A stretch of DNA of 64,000 nucleotides, from contig REDH01000056.1 of assembly GCA_007693585.1 (NCBI GenBank), positions 1-64,000 on the forward strand, written 5' to 3'. Below, in pieces: positions 26,351 to 35,596 of this stretch (its first letter is position 1; each line of letters starts with the position of its first letter). Position numbers and translations under genes: made by a program. The DNA comes from Deltaproteobacteria bacterium (GTDB taxonomy: Bacteria; Myxococcota_A; Bradymonadia; REDH01). Below the pieces are notes generated by a model, which was given only the letters and a program-made list of their open reading frames with translations, ran no database searches and had not been told where the DNA came from.

Positions 26351-27657
26351 AGGAACGCTTCATGGATCGGGGTCTGGGGCTGGCCCGACGGTCGCACGAG
26401 TCCCCTGGTGCAGTGATGACTCCTTGCGGCGATCTCACTGCCCGTCAGGCGACGGCACTCGTTGTCCGCAGCCTGTGTGAAGGCAAACCAGGCTGTCGTC
26501 CTGGAATCCAGCCCTCCTGCTTCGGCGAGGAACCGCTGGAGGAACGCATCCTGCTGTACGGTGGTCTCGCCGGTCCAGCCGATCGCGTACCAGTCCACCG
26601 GAAGTCTCCGGGCCGGATCGGCCTCGATGATCGTCCGAACTCCACGCCAGTGAAGGCTGGGCAGGTTGCGAGCCTCCTGGAGGAGGCCTGCCGCAGGAAT
26701 GGAGGCGAACGCGTAGAAGTCGACGGCCGGCTCGAGGAGCATTCGTTCGGCGTTGTCCGGGTCGGGAGCACGATCGAAGTACAGGGGCTCGAGAACAGTG
26801 TCCCACGCCTCCTGGACGAGGACGAAGTGCGGATTGCCCTCGTCGTCGAAGGGCGCGAAAGCCAGGGGAGGGTCGTTCTCCCCGGGGTCGACCAGGAAGG
26901 TCGGCACGACGCGCTCCATGAACGCGGACCAGTTGATGCCGATGGAGAACTCGACGTTCGGGAACTCCTGTGCGAGGGTCTCGCGAACGTCCCTCGTGAA
27001 GCTGACGAAGTGGGTCCAGTCCTCGGGGTTGAGCAGCCAGTAGCGCTCCATCTCCGCTCCCAGAACGACCCTGACGGTGCGCTCTCCGTCGTGCCAAGCG
27101 CCGACGGCATCGAGGAGCCGCCGCTGAATCGCCTGTTCGTAGGTGGGCTGCGCCAGCCCGAAGTTCAGTCCGGAGCGCAGGTTTTCCTCGTGCCGGTTGG
27201 CGCCTTCCCAGTCGAGGAGCCACGAGTCATCGAGGCGCATGAGGTCGAGCACGAGGGTGACCTCGTCGAAGTCCTGCATGGTGTCTCCGTACAGCTCGCT
27301 CTCCAGGGCCAGGTTGACCTCTTCGACGGGGAAGAAGGTCGATATGGGGGGCGGCTGCGTGGAGACGCTGAAGCGTCTGTTCTCCTCGACGAGTTGCACG
27401 CGATGCACGAGTCTGTGGATGTCCTCGGCGACCGTGTTGAACGGGACGTAGGGTCCGTTCCCGATTTCGAACGACTGTCTCCAGGTGTGGAAGAGCGCGC
27501 GCGACTCGTTCAGGTCCAGGGCGACAGCCTCGGGGCTGTAGTCGGGGAGCTGGGGTTGCTCGTCATCGTCACTGCACGCGGCGGCGAACAGTGCGGATGC
27601 GAACAGCGCGATGGCCCAGCCCGTCGGGAGGTACCGGAAGGGAGAGTGTGCGGTCAT
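26341..27657 (-). CDS. Lipoprotein, possible TIM-barrel glycosidase-like protein
   Basis: A 438-residue product with a lipoprotein signal (SALFAAACSDDDEQ, Cys about 28). The mature sequence has alternating strand/helix units rich in Trp, Asp and Glu. Its C-terminal third (PVDWYAIGWTGETTVQQDAF, then LDSRTTAWFAFTQAADNECR) resembles the end of a TIM-barrel glycoside hydrolase with terminal strands around Trp-Phe. Catalytic residues cannot be assigned with confidence, and it may be an inactive or sensor version. ATG 27657 was chosen to start at the signal peptide. A long frame on the opposite strand is a shadow. Confidence 0.55.
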   Translation of the reverse strand: MTAHSPFRYLPTGWAIALFASALFAAACSDDDEQPQLPDYSPEAVALDLNESRALFHTWRQSFEIGNGPYVPFNTVAEDIHRLVHRVQLVEENRRFSVSTQPPPISTFFPVEEVNLALESELYGDTMQDFDEVTLVLDLMRLDDSWLLDWEGANRHEENLRSGLNFGLAQPTYEQAIQRRLLDAVGAWHDGERTVRVVLGAEMERYWLLNPEDWTHFVSFTRDVRETLAQEFPNVEFSIGINWSAFMERVVPTFLVDPGENDPPLAFAPFDDEGNPHFVLVQEAWDTVLEPLYFDRAPDPDNAERMLLEPAVDFYAFASIPAAGLLQEARNLPSLHWRGVRTIIEADPARRLPVDWYAIGWTGETTVQQDAFLQRFLAEAGGLDSRTTAWFAFTQAADNECRRLTGSEIAARSHHCTRGLVRPSGQPQTPIHEAFLGR

Positions 27658-27700
27658 TCTGCAGCGTGTCTGAAGGAGGGGTGGAGCGCCACGTCGGCGC

Positions 27701-28657
27701 TCAGTAGAAGGTCTCTTCCTCGCGAGTCTCCGGACGCGGAGTGGTTCGCCTCGGCCGTGCTCGGCGCTCCCCTTCCTCGAGTTCGTCCTCGTCGTCCATG
27801 GCGCTTTCGCGCTCCCTGGCTTCACGCTCCGCCCGCTCGGCGGCTTCTCTCTCATCCGCGCGGAGCATGGTCCGGACATCGCCCGGCGTGGTCCCGATGA
27901 TCTGATCGACCACGGACGGGTCGCCGTAGTCCTGCCGTTCCTCGCTGTTGATTCGCTGCATGATGGCCCCTGCGCCGCGGGTGGAGCGGCGCGCGGCCGG
28001 GCCCGTTACCTCCTCCTGGCGCACGAATTCGTCCTCGACGGATGCATCGCCGAACACCAGCAGGTAGGCATTGTACATGCGGGCGCGGTTTTCGACCCGA
28101 AGCCGGGTCGTTCCGTCATTCCAGACGGCGCGCAGGGTGGTTCGGCGGCCGATGTCGTCCCGCGTGTCCTCCACATCGGCGGGCGAGCCGAGTGCATCGA
28201 CCAGCTCGTCCACGAACGGGTCGAAGCCGATGTAGTCGAGCTGGATGACATCGAAGGACTGGATGAGCTTCACGAGCGCACCATTCCGGAAAACATAGTA
28301 TTCCTCGACGCCCCTGCCCCGCACGGTGATCAGGGAGTATCCGGCTGCGCCGCGGATCTCGCCGGCCAGAACCGACACTTCGTAGCCGGTCTGCGGGGAC
28401 GTGAACTCCTCGTGACTGTTTGCGATGCCCTCGAGTCGCTCGTCATACCCTCGGCGAATCCTGTCGATCTCAAGCGGGTCGTCGACGTCCGAGATGCGCT
28501 GTCGGTACTCGTCCATGAGTCGCTGACGCTGCTGGGCCAGCAGCTGTTCTGGCGAGTCTCCCCACGAGAGACCGCCGAGGACTCCGGAGAGGCTGCTGGC
28601 CGACGCCGCTGCGGGCAAGGCCATCAGCAGGATGAGAGCGGTAATGAGGGAACGCAT
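27701..28657 (-). CDS. Secreted protein with a charged C-terminal tail, unknown function
   Basis: A 318-residue protein with a good signal peptide (MRSLITALILLMALPAAASA). A middle section of mixed alpha/beta (EEYYVFRNGALVKLIQSFDV, FDPFVDELVDALGSPADVED, RAVWNDGTTRLRVENRARMY) resembles small lipoproteins that compute calibration-like lookups (SmpA/DUF-type folds), but no family is assigned. The last 60 or so residues are highly charged helix (DEREAAERAEREARERESAM) followed by a basic Pro/Thr stretch. ATG 28657 has CCGGAGG 5 nt upstream. It lies 43 nt upstream of the lipoprotein gene on the same strand, so the two may share a transcript. Confidence 0.65.
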   Translation of the reverse strand: MRSLITALILLMALPAAASASSLSGVLGGLSWGDSPEQLLAQQRQRLMDEYRQRISDVDDPLEIDRIRRGYDERLEGIANSHEEFTSPQTGYEVSVLAGEIRGAAGYSLITVRGRGVEEYYVFRNGALVKLIQSFDVIQLDYIGFDPFVDELVDALGSPADVEDTRDDIGRRTTLRAVWNDGTTRLRVENRARMYNAYLLVFGDASVEDEFVRQEEVTGPAARRSTRGAGAIMQRINSEERQDYGDPSVVDQIIGTTPGDVRTMLRADEREAAERAEREARERESAMDDEDELEEGERRARPRRTTPRPETREEETFY

Positions 28658-28821
28658 GGTGCCTCCGGGGGAGAGCGGAATGCTCATCGCACAGGGTAGT
28701 CGTCGCGCAAGGGGAGGACAAGGACCAATGCTCGACAGCGCTCGACGATCCGCTCGCGTTCCCCGGTGTCGACTGCACCCAGTTGCGACGTTCGCTCTCG
28801 GACGAGGGAGGTGCCAGGGCC

Positions 28822-29628
28822 TCAGGGAACCGCGCCGGCGATGCTGGCGATGTCTGCCGGACCGTTCGCGTGGTTCTCGGGGCCATGCGGGCAGAGGAAT
28901 GCCTCGTAGCCGAGCGCTTCGAGGCGGTCGGCGTCGCTGACGCTGGCCCCCCGCGCCTCGACGATCGGCACCATGTGGTCGGGGATGGCGGCGACGAGTC
29001 TCTCCGGCAGGTCGGGATCCAACTCGCCCGACAGGGGATCCGTCGGCGCGACGCACACCATCCGCAGGCCACCGGAGTCCCCGTGCCCCGCCCTCACGCG
29101 CTGAACCGCCTCGAGTTCGCTCACCGAGCGCACGACGGCAACCGCGTCGAGCCCGACGTCCAGCGCATGGCGGAACAGTCCCCGCAGCTCACGTTCCCCG
29201 AGCAGCGATGCGAAGAGGAGGACCGCCGAAGCACCGTGCGCGCGGGCCATGGTGATCTGCAGGGGGTCCAGCACGACGTCCCGGATGAGGACGGGCAAGG
29301 GACAGGCCTGGGCGGCCGCAAGCACGTGGGTATAGGACCCTCCGGCCGCCGGATCCGTCGCAATGCACAGGGCACTTGCGCCTGCGCCCTGGAGTTCGAG
29401 GGCGAGCTCTCCGTGTGGTATCGCCGACGTTTCGGCGTCCGGAACCGGGATCACCTCGGCGATGACCGCACGCTGCCCCCTGGGAACGCGGAGCGCGTCA
29501 TGGAGGGGTGGTGGAAGTGGCAGGGCAAGCGCCTGCGCACGGTAGACCCCTTCGGTGCCCTCGCGGCGCTGCGCCTCCAGCCAGGCCCTTCTTTGCTCAA
29601 TCCTCTGCTGCCAATGCGTCTGCATCAT
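28822..29628 (-). CDS. TrpC-like (indole-3-glycerol-phosphate synthase fold) protein lacking catalytic residues
   Basis: A 268-residue protein with the overall IGPS barrel pattern: VIAEVIPVPDAE (54-65, where active enzymes have VIAExKRxSPS), GASALCIATDPAAGGS, LPVLIRDVVLDPLQI (111-125), ARAHGASAVLLFASLL, ELRGLFRHALDVGLDAVAVV. The catalytic lysines are gone: the early Lys is Ile60 and the LxKDF lysine is Arg116. The GINNRDL and ExGI segments are not recognisable. It is therefore probably not an active IGPS and may be a decayed or repurposed copy. Its ATG shares a base with the trpG stop (TGATG), so translation is coupled to trpG. Confidence 0.7.
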   Translation of the reverse strand: MMQTHWQQRIEQRRAWLEAQRREGTEGVYRAQALALPLPPPLHDALRVPRGQRAVIAEVIPVPDAETSAIPHGELALELQGAGASALCIATDPAAGGSYTHVLAAAQACPLPVLIRDVVLDPLQITMARAHGASAVLLFASLLGERELRGLFRHALDVGLDAVAVVRSVSELEAVQRVRAGHGDSGGLRMVCVAPTDPLSGELDPDLPERLVAAIPDHMVPIVEARGASVSDADRLEALGYEAFLCPHGPENHANGPADIASIAGAVP

Positions 29629-30233
29629 CACCCGTTCATCCACTGGGACTCTGGCCAGCGTCGCTGCACGGCGGCACCGACGAAGCTGCGCACGAGCTTC
29701 CTGCCGCCGGCGGAGGCCACGCTCTCCGGATGGAACTGGACACCTACGGTCACTCCTTGCCTCCAACGCAGTCCCATCACGGTGCCATCCGCGGCCCGCG
29801 CCGAGACGACGACCCGGTCATCCAACCCTTCCTCTCCGATTCGCAGCGAGTGGTATCGGACCACCGGGAGGGGCTGCGGAAGCGCGGCATACTCGCATCG
29901 TCCGTCATGTGCAATGGCCTCGACACGACCGTGAACCGGCACGGGTGCGCGCTCGATGACCGCACCCGCGAGCAAGCCGAGAACCTGGTGCCCGAGGCAG
30001 ACGCCGAGGACAGGGATGGTGCCCACGCACCGGGCAGCGATGGCGCGCAGCCGGTGCATACCGGTTGGGTTCCCTGGTCCCGGCGAGAGGATGACCGCGA
30101 TCGGATCGGCGCTGAGGGCGGCATCGAGTCCGGGGTCGTGGGGACGCATCACGACCACGGCATCGATCTCGGCTCTCAGCAGTGCGGCGAGGTTCCACGT
30201 GAACGAGTCATGGTTGTCGACAAGAACGATCAA
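29628..30233 (-). CDS. trpG: Glutamine amidotransferase subunit of anthranilate (or aminodeoxychorismate) synthase
   Basis: A 201-residue class I amidotransferase that hydrolyses glutamine and passes ammonia to TrpE or PabB. It opens with MIVLVDNHDSFTWNLA, has the oxyanion segment ILSPGPGNP, the nucleophile Cys79 in LGVCLGHQ, and the His168/Glu170 pair in VQFHPES. TrpG and PabA cannot be separated by sequence alone. The TTG start at 30233 has a GAGGAT in front and no in-frame ATG nearby. The downstream TrpC-like gene overlaps by one base; no trpE or pabB is adjacent, which weakens the case for a standard trp operon. Confidence 0.88.
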   Translation of the reverse strand: MIVLVDNHDSFTWNLAALLRAEIDAVVVMRPHDPGLDAALSADPIAVILSPGPGNPTGMHRLRAIAARCVGTIPVLGVCLGHQVLGLLAGAVIERAPVPVHGRVEAIAHDGRCEYAALPQPLPVVRYHSLRIGEEGLDDRVVVSARAADGTVMGLRWRQGVTVGVQFHPESVASAGGRKLVRSFVGAAVQRRWPESQWMNG

Positions 30234-30347
30234 CGGCCCATCCTCATCGGAAACCGTGCGCCTCCATCGGACGTCCTGCTGCCTCGGCTGGAAGCGCTCT
30301 CGCCGAAGCGGCTCCCGCGAGGCGGTTCGACATCGCCGTGGTTCCTT

Positions 30348-31277
30348 CTAGCCCTGCAGTGGAAGCTGCACCGCATCGTCCGGACTGACGCGATCGCCGA
30401 GGAACTTGGTCAGCCGCTTGATGATCCGGGCCTCCAACTGACGGGCCCGCTCGCGGCTCACGCCGAACAGGTCGCCGATTTCCTGCAGTGTCTTCGGGTT
30501 CTCGGCCACCATGCGCCGGTGCCAGATGTCCACGTCCCGTCCGGTCAGCGTGGATGCGAATTCCGACAGATGTCCGCGGATTTCGTCGCTGAGCTGCCGG
30601 TTGGCGAGATTGTCGTCGACCTCCGGGTCGTCGCTGGCGATGAAGTCGATGAGTGACCCGCGCTCGCCATCCTGCAGCGGCGCATCGAGCGAGCTCTCAC
30701 GGCCGGAGAGGCGCGTCTCCATCTCCACAACGTCCTGCTCCCGGACGGCGAGGGAACGGGCCAGAAGCTGCGGGGTCGGCACGAGTCCCTGGCGGAGGAG
30801 GCGCTCCTTCTCGCGCTTCAGGTTGTAGAACAGCTTTCGCTGGGCCTGGGTCGTCCCGACCTTCACCAGCTTGTAGTTGTCCATCAAGTACTTGAGAATA
30901 TAGGCCCGAATCCACCACTGGGCGTAGGACGCCAGACGAATGTTCTTCTCCGGATCGAATTTTCGCACCGCATGAATCAGCCCGACGTTGCCTTCCTGAA
31001 TCAGGTCGAGGAGGCTGAGGCGCGAGCTCTGGTACTCGAGCGCGATCTTCACCACGAGGCGCAGGTTGCTGTTCACCAGCTTCAACTCGGCCCGGCTGTT
31101 GCCGTCCTCCGCCTCCCGGGCGAGGGCATACTCGTCCTCGCGGGCCAGCACGGGATACTGACGGATCTCCGAGAGGTAACGTTGCACCGGATCGCTGACC
31201 AGGGCCCGGTCGCGCAGGTCACGCTTCTCCTGGCTGGGGGCAGCGCCGCTCGAGGTGGCTTCGGTCTTTCGGGCCAT
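30348..31277 (-). CDS. rpoH: RNA polymerase sigma factor of the RpoH (sigma-32) type
   Basis: A 309-residue sigma-70-family factor. Region 1.2/2.1 reads DPVQRYLSEIRQYPVLARED, region 2 is LVNSNLRLVVKIALEYQSSR to RLASYAQWWIRAYILKYLMD, region 3 follows (TTQAQRKLFYNLKREKERLL, matching the RpoH-box-like region), and region 4.2 is LQEIGDLFGVSRERARQLEA. The length and the TTQRKLFFNLR-type segment favour RpoH over RpoD or FliA. It probably directs heat-shock or related stress transcription. ATG 31277 has TGGAG about 10 nt upstream. It is divergent from dnaJ across 335 bp, an apt partner. Confidence 0.87.
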   Translation of the reverse strand: MARKTEATSSGAAPSQEKRDLRDRALVSDPVQRYLSEIRQYPVLAREDEYALAREAEDGNSRAELKLVNSNLRLVVKIALEYQSSRLSLLDLIQEGNVGLIHAVRKFDPEKNIRLASYAQWWIRAYILKYLMDNYKLVKVGTTQAQRKLFYNLKREKERLLRQGLVPTPQLLARSLAVREQDVVEMETRLSGRESSLDAPLQDGERGSLIDFIASDDPEVDDNLANRQLSDEIRGHLSEFASTLTGRDVDIWHRRMVAENPKTLQEIGDLFGVSRERARQLEARIIKRLTKFLGDRVSPDDAVQLPLQG

Positions 31278-31612
31278 GAATCGTTGCTCCAGATGCAAGA
31301 GTTGGACGCTCGGGAGGCCGCGGCGTCCGAACCGGCTGCCTGACCAACCATGAACGGCGGGTGGGCTATTCCCGGGGAGACTCCCCCCGGCGGATGGGAT
31401 GCCGCTTCCCTCCGTGGGGATGCACCCGAGTTGCCCGCTCGGAGCAACATCATCGAACCCCACGCGTCCAGGCGACCGCTTCAGTCGTCCAGTGTAGACG
31501 CCTCCGGGTTCAGCGCAAGCGAAACCTCCGTTTGACACCTCGGGTCACGTGTCTATCCCCCTTGCGGTCCCGAGCGGACCCTCCCTTCCTCGAAACCTTC
31601 CGGCCGCGCACG
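31278..31612. other. Divergent regulatory region between the sigma factor and dnaJ
   Basis: A 335-bp shared upstream region. A plus-strand promoter candidate lies at 31532-31559. A GC-rich inverted repeat sits near 31369-31390 (CCGGGGAG ... CTCCCCCCGG, loop ACT-like). No clear CTTGAAA/CCCCAT heat-shock promoter was found on either strand, and there is no convincing small gene. Confidence 0.45.
31532..31559 (+). promoter_or_regulatory. Candidate promoter of dnaJ
   Basis: TTGACA at 31532-31537 and TATCCC at 31554-31559 with a 16-nt spacer, about 54 nt before the dnaJ start. The -35 is perfect and the -10 partial. Confidence 0.4.
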
Positions 31613-32773
31613 ATGGATCAGCGTCGAGACTACTACGAAATTCTGGGTGTCCCCCGCGATGCTGACGAGCGAACGCTCAAGAAGGCCTATCGCACCATCG
31701 CCATGCGCGAGCACCCGGACCGCAACCCGGGGGATGCCGCTGCGGAGGCCCGCTTCAAGGAGGCGTCCGAGGCCTACGCCGTCCTCAGCGACGCCGACCA
31801 GCGCGCCCGGTACGACCGTTTCGGCCATGCGGGCCTTCAGGGGGGAGGCGCCCCCGACATGGAAGATGTTTTCAGCCACTTCGGCGACATCTTCGCCGAC
31901 CTGTTCGGAGGCGGCAGGCGCCGCGCCGATCCGACGGCCCCGCGCCGCGGCGATGATCTGCAGACCACCCTCCGCGTCCCCTTCCGCGTGGCGGTCCACG
32001 GCGGCACGGAGACCCTGCGCGTACCGCGCCAGCGAACCTGCGGCACCTGCGACGGTTCCGGTGCCCGCGAAGGCTCCGGACGAACCGCATGCGGAACATG
32101 CGGTGGTGTCGGGCAGGTCCGTCGTTCGCAGGGCCTGTTCGTGATCCAGACCACGTGCCCCGCCTGCGGCGGAGCAGGCAGCGTGATCGAGGACCCCTGC
32201 CCCGACTGCGGTGGACGGGGCACCCGCTCGGAGACCGCGGAAGTCGACGTCAGCATCCCACGCGGCGTCGACACGGGGGTGCGCCTCCGGCTGCGTGGCG
32301 AAGGTGGCGCCGGACGGAACGGAGGGCCCCACGGCGACCTCTTCGTCATCCTCGAGGTGGAGACCTCCGACGTGTTCCAGCGTGATGGCGCCGATCTCCA
32401 TCTTCGGCTGCCCATCGACTTCACCGTCGCCCTGCTCGGGGGTCAACTCGACATCCCCACCGTGGACGGCGATCACCATCCACTCGAGATCTCTCCCGGC
32501 GCCCAGCCCGGCCAGGTCATCCGGCTCGACAACCTCGGCCTTCCGCACCTCAATCGCGATCGGCGGGGAAGGCTGCATGTCCACCTCGACGTGGAGATTC
32601 CGCGAAAGCTGTCCAGAAAGGAACGGGATCTCGTCGAGCAGCTCGCCGAAATCCGCGCCGCCGGGGTCAGACGGCACAAGAGCATCTTCGACCGAATCCG
32701 GACACTCTTCGAACCGGAGTCCGCAGCTGGGGACGAGTCCTCCACCGCCAGCGAGGACTCCTCCGGGTCGTGA
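31613..32773 (+). CDS. dnaJ: Chaperone DnaJ (Hsp40)
   Basis: Co-chaperone that stimulates DnaK ATPase and delivers substrates. The 386-residue product has an N-terminal J domain with HPD at 34-36, a Gly/Phe-rich linker (FGDIFADLFGGGRRR), a zinc-binding domain with four CxxC pairs (Cys143/146, 160/163, 182/185, 196/199) and C-terminal beta domains (VDVSIPRGVDTGVRLRLRGE, GDLFVILEVE). The C-terminus ends in Ser/Glu-rich residues after the dimerisation region. ATG 31613 follows directly on the MDQRRDYYEILGV signature. It is divergent from the RpoH-type factor. Confidence 0.96.
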   Translation: MDQRRDYYEILGVPRDADERTLKKAYRTIAMREHPDRNPGDAAAEARFKEASEAYAVLSDADQRARYDRFGHAGLQGGGAPDMEDVFSHFGDIFADLFGGGRRRADPTAPRRGDDLQTTLRVPFRVAVHGGTETLRVPRQRTCGTCDGSGAREGSGRTACGTCGGVGQVRRSQGLFVIQTTCPACGGAGSVIEDPCPDCGGRGTRSETAEVDVSIPRGVDTGVRLRLRGEGGAGRNGGPHGDLFVILEVETSDVFQRDGADLHLRLPIDFTVALLGGQLDIPTVDGDHHPLEISPGAQPGQVIRLDNLGLPHLNRDRRGRLHVHLDVEIPRKLSRKERDLVEQLAEIRAAGVRRHKSIFDRIRTLFEPESAAGDESSTASEDSSGS

Positions 32774-32809
32774 GCGCGCCCGACACCGCGGTACTCACCG
32801 CGCACACGG

Positions 32810-35596
32810 TCATCGCTCCCGCGGCCGCTCGATCGAGACCGGTCTGGCACCGGGAATCCCCACCTGCCCCACCGCAGGTCCGCATTGAGGACAACGCGAG
32901 GCGACAAGGGAGTAGAGCGCATCGAGGCGTTCCGGATCGTGCGCCCCCGCCAACCGGGCGATCCGGATTTCCCGCATGGCCGCCCGGTCCTCTCCTGCAG
33001 CGACCAGCGACTCGATCACCCTGGAGCGCAGCTCGGGCGCCATCAGCGGCCGAATCCAGACCATCTGTGTCGCCACATCGGCCGCCTCCCGAAGCCGTCC
33101 GCTCTCGCGAAAGTGGTCGAGCAGCCAGTAGCGGCTGCTCCAGTCCCCGGCGTCCAGCGCCTCCACGCGCCGAAAAGCTGTCTCCGCCAGGGCGACGTCG
33201 GAGCGCTGCACGGCAATGACTCCCAGGTTGGCCCACGCATCCACAAGCTCCGGCGCCAAATCCACAGCGCGACTGTAGCGGGCGAGCGCGTCATCCAGCG
33301 CTCCCAACTCCAGGGCGAGATCTCCGCCCCGCCACCAGAGAGTGGCACTGCGGAGCCCACGACGCTCCAGACGCTCCACGTGCCGCCCCCACGAGACATC
33401 GTCCTGCTCGGCCACCGCCAGGCGCGCAAGGACCCAGTCCGCAGCAGGGTCGGAGGGCGAACGCTCGGCCACACTTCTCGCGACCTGCATCCCGGCGGGC
33501 GTTCCGCTGAACCAGGCGCGGAGCGGGTCCCCGGGGTCACCTGACCCCAGATAGGCCTGCGGATCGGGTTCGTAGAGCCGCACCAGCGGACGCAGCGCCT
33601 CACCGAGGGACTCCCGGAACTCCCGGTCAATCCGGTACAGCGTCCATCCGGTCTCCCGCTCGAACGAACGCTCCACGTCGCCGTCCTCCTCGCCGAAGGC
33701 CCGGACGAGGCGGGGAACGATGTCCGGCCCGAACCGTTCCACGAGCCACTCCACGGCGAGGAAGGACTGATGATAGGCAAGCGACATCGAAGCTCGGCGG
33801 AGGTACGCCTCGTCCAGTTCCTCGAGCCTCGGCAACCTCCCGGAGCGAAGAGAGCGGGCCACCTGCAGGTCCGCACGCCGGCGCCAGGAGGGCCAACGTT
33901 CGATCACGTCCCACTCCGCCGCACCCTCGGTGAACCAGCGTGGCACGGCCCAGGAAGATGCCGCCAGCGTGAAGACGTGACTCAGTTCGTGCTCCAGAAC
34001 GTGCCGCCAGTTGAAGTCCCCGGCATGGGGAGAACGGATGGCGAGGACATTGCCGAAGCAGTATCCGTGCGGTGCGATGTCCGGTTCACCGAAGGCTCTG
34101 AGCCCGAAGCTCTCCGGCTCGCGGAACACCTCGACCCGAAGGGGCACCGGAAGGGGAATTCCGTATCGCGCCTCGTATCGGCCGACGACCTCGTCGAGGA
34201 CCTCCGACAGAACCACGAGCAGCACCGCGGCCTCGTCCCGGTGCAACCTCCACGTCACCCCCGGCCGACGCGGGTCCGGCGCGTCCACGTAGTCCACGGC
34301 CAGCACCTCCTCGTGGAAGGCAAGAAGCCGCTCCGCACGCGGATGGACATCCTCACCCGCCTGAACCATCCGGAGCAGCTCCACGGCCCCTGCGTCGTCC
34401 ATGGCGCGGGAGCGGGCGAGCGCCGCCCGCGTCAGGAGAAGCGAGGAAGGCTCGTGGTCGCGGCGATGCTCTACCGCAAGCTCGTGAAGTGCCAGCGCCT
34501 GCGGATACCGATACCGCCGCTCCAGGTCCACGGCAACGCGGCTCAGCAGGCGACCCGGTCCGGGTAGCCGATGCAGATGCTCCGTGCTCCTGCCCAGCGC
34601 ATCCTCGTCCGTCACCAGCCCCGCTGCCAGGAGAAGGGTCGCGACACCGCGGTCAACAGGGGCTCCCTCCGCGATGGCCAACCGCGCGCCGAGAAGAGCC
34701 TCGCGAGCCCTGCCCGACACCACGTCAAGTTCCGCGCGCAGCAGGGCTCCCCTCGCGGGAAACACCGACAGGGTCTCGGCGGCAAGGACGGCCAGCCCTG
34801 CGCGCTCGCCATCCCGATCCGTGGCCATCGCCAGCCGCGCACTCGTGGCCCAGACCTCAGGATGCCATGGGGCATCGCGGAGCATCACGCGCAGCAGGGC
34901 CGAGGCTTCGCCATGTCTGCCCTGCTCCAGCAGGAGCTCGGCGAGCGCAACGCCGGCGCCAAGGCGATCGGCCCCCCCGGAGAGCGCGCCCATCAACGCC
35001 TGCTCGACCCCATCCTCCACCCCGAGAAGCCGCAGGGCGAGCGCCCGGACCAGCAGTTCGTCCGCATCCTGCGCCTCGGTGGCTTCGAGCAGCGCACGAA
35101 GCACCTCGACTCCCTCGTCGAATCGGCCCAGATGCAACAGCACCCTGCCGCGAAGCAGGCTCTCGTCGGGGCTTCCGAGCATGCCCGACTCCGCGATGGC
35201 GAGCGCGTCTTCGCCGCGGTCCTCCAGAAGTGCTCTCCGGAGGGACAGCGCAGCAGCGTCTGCAGGCCCGACATGATGCTCGAGGAAGCTCTCGAAATCG
35301 GCACGTGATGCCGTATGGAGCATCAGCGCCCGCCACTGGCGGTCGACCGCTGTCGTTCGCGCCGGAGTGTCCTGCAGGTCCTGCAGGGCCGCCGCTCTCA
35401 TCCTCCTGAGTTCGCGGACGAACCCAGTCGACGGTTCCGGTGGATCCGCGCGACGTGTCCACTCCTCCTGCGGTGGTGGAGAAGGAGGAAAGTCAACGTC
35501 CTGCGCATGGGCTGCGCCCAGTGCAGGGAGGAGAAGCAGAACGAGGAACGCGCCCCATGGAGGCCCGGAGCCGGAGCCACGTGGGTGGCGTCTCAA
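32810..35596 (-). CDS. Secreted TPR protein with a peptidase-MA-like gluzincin domain
   Basis: A 928-residue extracytoplasmic protein with a signal peptide (GAFLVLLLLPALGAAHA). Residues from about 100 to 430 are TPR-like helical repeats. A zinc-peptidase domain of the peptidase-MA (gluzincin) type follows, with HELSH at 536-540 and the downstream EGAAE at 557-561 supplying the third ligand. More TPR repeats (YSRAVDLAPELVDAWANLGV) occupy the C-terminus. It is therefore probably an active periplasmic or surface metalloprotease held in a TPR scaffold; the substrate is unknown. The start was set at TTG 35596, which overlaps the previous stop (TTGA); an ATG further upstream would overlap that gene by 40 nt. 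Confidence 0.72.
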   Translation of the reverse strand: MRRHPRGSGSGPPWGAFLVLLLLPALGAAHAQDVDFPPSPPPQEEWTRRADPPEPSTGFVRELRRMRAAALQDLQDTPARTTAVDRQWRALMLHTASRADFESFLEHHVGPADAAALSLRRALLEDRGEDALAIAESGMLGSPDESLLRGRVLLHLGRFDEGVEVLRALLEATEAQDADELLVRALALRLLGVEDGVEQALMGALSGGADRLGAGVALAELLLEQGRHGEASALLRVMLRDAPWHPEVWATSARLAMATDRDGERAGLAVLAAETLSVFPARGALLRAELDVVSGRAREALLGARLAIAEGAPVDRGVATLLLAAGLVTDEDALGRSTEHLHRLPGPGRLLSRVAVDLERRYRYPQALALHELAVEHRRDHEPSSLLLTRAALARSRAMDDAGAVELLRMVQAGEDVHPRAERLLAFHEEVLAVDYVDAPDPRRPGVTWRLHRDEAAVLLVVLSEVLDEVVGRYEARYGIPLPVPLRVEVFREPESFGLRAFGEPDIAPHGYCFGNVLAIRSPHAGDFNWRHVLEHELSHVFTLAASSWAVPRWFTEGAAEWDVIERWPSWRRRADLQVARSLRSGRLPRLEELDEAYLRRASMSLAYHQSFLAVEWLVERFGPDIVPRLVRAFGEEDGDVERSFERETGWTLYRIDREFRESLGEALRPLVRLYEPDPQAYLGSGDPGDPLRAWFSGTPAGMQVARSVAERSPSDPAADWVLARLAVAEQDDVSWGRHVERLERRGLRSATLWWRGGDLALELGALDDALARYSRAVDLAPELVDAWANLGVIAVQRSDVALAETAFRRVEALDAGDWSSRYWLLDHFRESGRLREAADVATQMVWIRPLMAPELRSRVIESLVAAGEDRAAMREIRIARLAGAHDPERLDALYSLVASRCPQCGPAVGQVGIPGARPVSIERPRER

